A DNA stretch of 64,000 nucleotides. It comes from Idiomarina aminovorans. GTDB lineage: Bacteria; Pseudomonadota; Gammaproteobacteria; Enterobacterales; Alteromonadaceae. How positions within the stretch are numbered: position 1 is the stretch's first letter; each line of letters starts with the position of its first letter. The stretch covers positions 1 through 64,000 of the forward strand of contig NZ_JAKNDA010000002.1 in NCBI RefSeq assembly GCF_023155095.1, written 5' to 3'. A model generated the notes under the pieces. The model did no database searches, was not told the origin of the DNA, and was given only the letters and a program-made list of their open reading frames with translations. The position numbers and the translations under genes are program-made. Of the stretch, positions 62,502 to 64,000 are shown piece by piece.

Positions 62502-63584
62502 ATTCAACTAATAACTGCAACACTCGCTCATAGCCTGTTGCAATTGCTCTTTAAAAATTATGTCTGGCTGAATAAAGCCCAGGGTTTTCCTGGGACGTAA
62601 ATTCAAGCGCTGCTGATATTTAGCCATCAGCTTGTTGGTTACCGAGCGTAAGTCAGTGCCTTTTGGCACGTATTGACGCAATAACCCGTTCGCATTTTCG
62701 TTCGCGCCGCGCTGATACGAAGCATACGGATCTGCAAAATAAACGTCGGTATCCAGCGATTTTGCTATGCGCTCATGATCAGCGAATTCCAGGCCATTAT
62801 CCGCCGTAATGCTGTGCACCAGAGCTTTAAAGGGCTGCAGCATTTCTATAGTTGCTTCAGCAACGGCATCAGCCTGTTTGCTTGTGACTTTTTTCACCAG
62901 ATAAAAACGGCTTTTACGCTCTAAAAGCGTAACGATAGCTCCGGTTCCGCGTTTACCGATAACGGTATCGATTTCCCAGTCGCCATAGCGTGTCCGGTCA
63001 TCAATAATTGCTGGGCGGTCGTGTATCGAGCGACGGCCTAAAATGCGACCTCGTTGCTTATGCAGGCGCTTTTTATAGCGTCTTAACCGATGGCGAAGGT
63101 GAGTAAATAAACCACCACCGCCGTAAAAATCAGCCAGGAAATAATTGTAAATCCACTCGTGACTGACTGGATAACCTAAGCGTTTACAGATAGCTAATAT
63201 CTGCTCCGGGCTCCAGTCCATCTCGAGCATAAGCTCTACGGCGTTTCGGGTATTCTCGCAAACCCGTTTGGGCTTTGGCTTTGAACGCCGTTTTAACGTG
63301 CGCTCCTGAGCCAGTTGAGGGTCATAAGACCCACACAAATTGTTGTTACGCCGCAACTCCCGATGAACAGTCGAGGGCGCGATGTTCAGCTTTTTTGCAA
63401 TCTCTCGTTGTGAAAATTCTTCTGAGAGCAACGCAGAAATCTGGTATCGTTGTCCCTCGGTCAGCTGCCGATAACTCATGTTGGAACTCACTTTTTTTGG
63501 TCGAAAAGTAAGACTATCACATGTTGGTAGCTGACCTCCTTCCGACCTATCCCATTACATGAGTGTTGCGGTTATTATCTGAAT
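62502..63584 (-). mobile_element. IS30-family insertion sequence
   Basis: Imperfect 24-bp terminal inverted repeats (62502-62525 and 63561-63584; 3 mismatches, inner core GCAACACTC conserved) flank an IS30-type transposase gene. Size 1083 bp. It starts five bases after the IS5 element, so the two are back to back. The last codons and stop of the transposase lie within the left inverted repeat. Confidence 0.85.
62508..63479 (-). CDS. IS30 family transposase
   Basis: 323-residue DDE transposase. N-terminal helix-turn-helix (EGQRYQISALLSEEFSQREIAKKLNIAPSTVHRELRRN, about 8-45), and the DDE core: TRYGDWEIDTVIG (Asp near 171), HSITADNGLEFADH (Asp near 232), and Glu in RGANENANGLLRQYVPKG near 268. 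Apparently intact; ATG 63479 is favoured over 63491 because of its match to the family N-terminus. Confidence 0.9.
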   Translation of the reverse strand: MSYRQLTEGQRYQISALLSEEFSQREIAKKLNIAPSTVHRELRRNNNLCGSYDPQLAQERTLKRRSKPKPKRVCENTRNAVELMLEMDWSPEQILAICKRLGYPVSHEWIYNYFLADFYGGGGLFTHLRHRLRRYKKRLHKQRGRILGRRSIHDRPAIIDDRTRYGDWEIDTVIGKRGTGAIVTLLERKSRFYLVKKVTSKQADAVAEATIEMLQPFKALVHSITADNGLEFADHERIAKSLDTDVYFADPYASYQRGANENANGLLRQYVPKGTDLRSVTNKLMAKYQQRLNLRPRKTLGFIQPDIIFKEQLQQAMSECCSY

Positions 63585-63591
63585 TCAGGAT

Positions 63592-63996
63592 TTACTTTTT
63601 TATCAAATTTTCATATTGGTCACGAGAGTCGCTCAATTTTCTAAGTTGTTCCTTACTTAGCTCGCCTTCTCTGGCGAGCACATCAATTTGACCACGCCTA
63701 CGTTTTAAACGATTTTTATAACCTATTAAGTTAGCTCGCTTGTCGTTACTTTTTAAAAGCTTGGCAATATTCTCATGGTCAACTGCGCCGGTAACATGTG
63801 CAAAAACTTGATTAATGTTTTTTTTGTTAATCCGATAAGAGTTAGTCGCTTGAGGGATCTCCTTTCTTACCATTGAGATAAGGTTGGGATTGCCATTGAT
63901 TAAGCCTTGCATCAAAAGATCTTCATAATGTTCTGAGCCTACACCCGCCTCAATTTTCCATTGCTCTAAAACCTTATCATTGGTGATTTTTGCCAT
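63592..63996 (-). CDS. Hypothetical protein (may extend past window)
   Basis: 134 residues from ATG 63996, but the window ends four bases upstream, so the true start cannot be checked. The product is charged and helical with a basic stretch (KNRLKRRRGQ, about 93-103) and a coiled-coil tail. No known domain recognised. The IS30 element ends 8 bp after its stop, leaving the gene's terminator probably displaced. Confidence 0.45.
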   Translation of the reverse strand: MAKITNDKVLEQWKIEAGVGSEHYEDLLMQGLINGNPNLISMVRKEIPQATNSYRINKKNINQVFAHVTGAVDHENIAKLLKSNDKRANLIGYKNRLKRRRGQIDVLAREGELSKEQLRKLSDSRDQYENLIKK

Positions 63997-64000
63997 AGCC

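Noticed and set aside
1-64000. CRISPR arrays, tRNA genes, rRNA, prophage or replication origin
   Set aside because: None seen: no regularly spaced repeats, no tRNA cloverleaf sequence, no structural phage genes and no clustered DnaA boxes recognised by eye.

Overview
The window is a stretch of gammaproteobacterial chromosome. The small protein-rich core genes (SecB, SlmA, RpoH, NfuA, YjaG, DUF1145, ComM, BioH) and several conserved gene neighbourhoods (rsmD/ftsY-ftsE-ftsX-rpoH, gpmI-envC-yibQ, rhodanese-secB-gpsA, slmA-dut-coaBC/radC-rpmB-rpmG-mutM) fit a marine, respiring, motile member of the Alteromonadales. My best guess is Idiomarina or a close relative; that placement comes from gene content, not from a search.

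Layout. 1-1345: an IS66-family element (tnpA, tnpB, start of tnpC, cut by the window edge) sitting at the 3' end of an unknown lipoprotein gene. 1346-3485: two divergent lipoproteins of unknown function. 3653-21306: housekeeping and signalling genes (hemN, mltC, M14 peptidase, KtrA/KtrB-type potassium uptake, chemoreceptor, dinB, cytochrome c5, a GAF-GAF-GGDEF-EAL protein, rep, ubiK, ferredoxin-NADP reductase). 21540-23889: a small accessory patch with two cysteine-free acidic unknown proteins, a decayed gene fragment, a RelB/ParE-type toxin-antitoxin pair with a clear palindromic operator, and an orphan ccdA whose ccdB has been deleted down to its last codons. 23970-27767: a periplasmic thiol/copper-stress operon (scsA-B-D-C).

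27910-31267 is the most unusual region. A 148-bp segment covering the end of the promoter region and the first 37 codons of comM occurs twice (140/148 identical) around about 3.06 kb of AT-rich DNA. The left copy is a dead 44-codon stub; the right copy leads into an intact comM. The inserted DNA carries a frameshifted DUF4760 membrane gene, a 547-residue CoiA-like (PD-(D/E)xK type) nuclease, and about 700 bp with no gene. No integrase or transposase is visible. A CoiA-like protein lodged at the gene for the transformation helicase ComM is the leading candidate for an undescribed system.

32698-53462 is mostly core: an orphan BrnA-like antitoxin, threonine aldolase, a cystathionine beta-synthase/gamma-lyase pair (reverse transsulfuration), a PLP dehydratase, cell division and secretion genes, heat-shock sigma factor, nucleotide and CoA metabolism, and ribosomal proteins L28 and L33. 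53615-56787 is a second accessory insertion between rpmG and mutM with an acidic unknown protein, a 5'-truncated exported protein, a 2-oxoglutarate oxygenase and a small membrane protein. 56802-59760 returns to core (mutM, bioH, gntX, nfuA). 60025-61429 is a two-gene envelope operon of unknown function under a strong Fur box, followed by an IS5-family and an IS30-family element placed end to end, and a final unknown gene.
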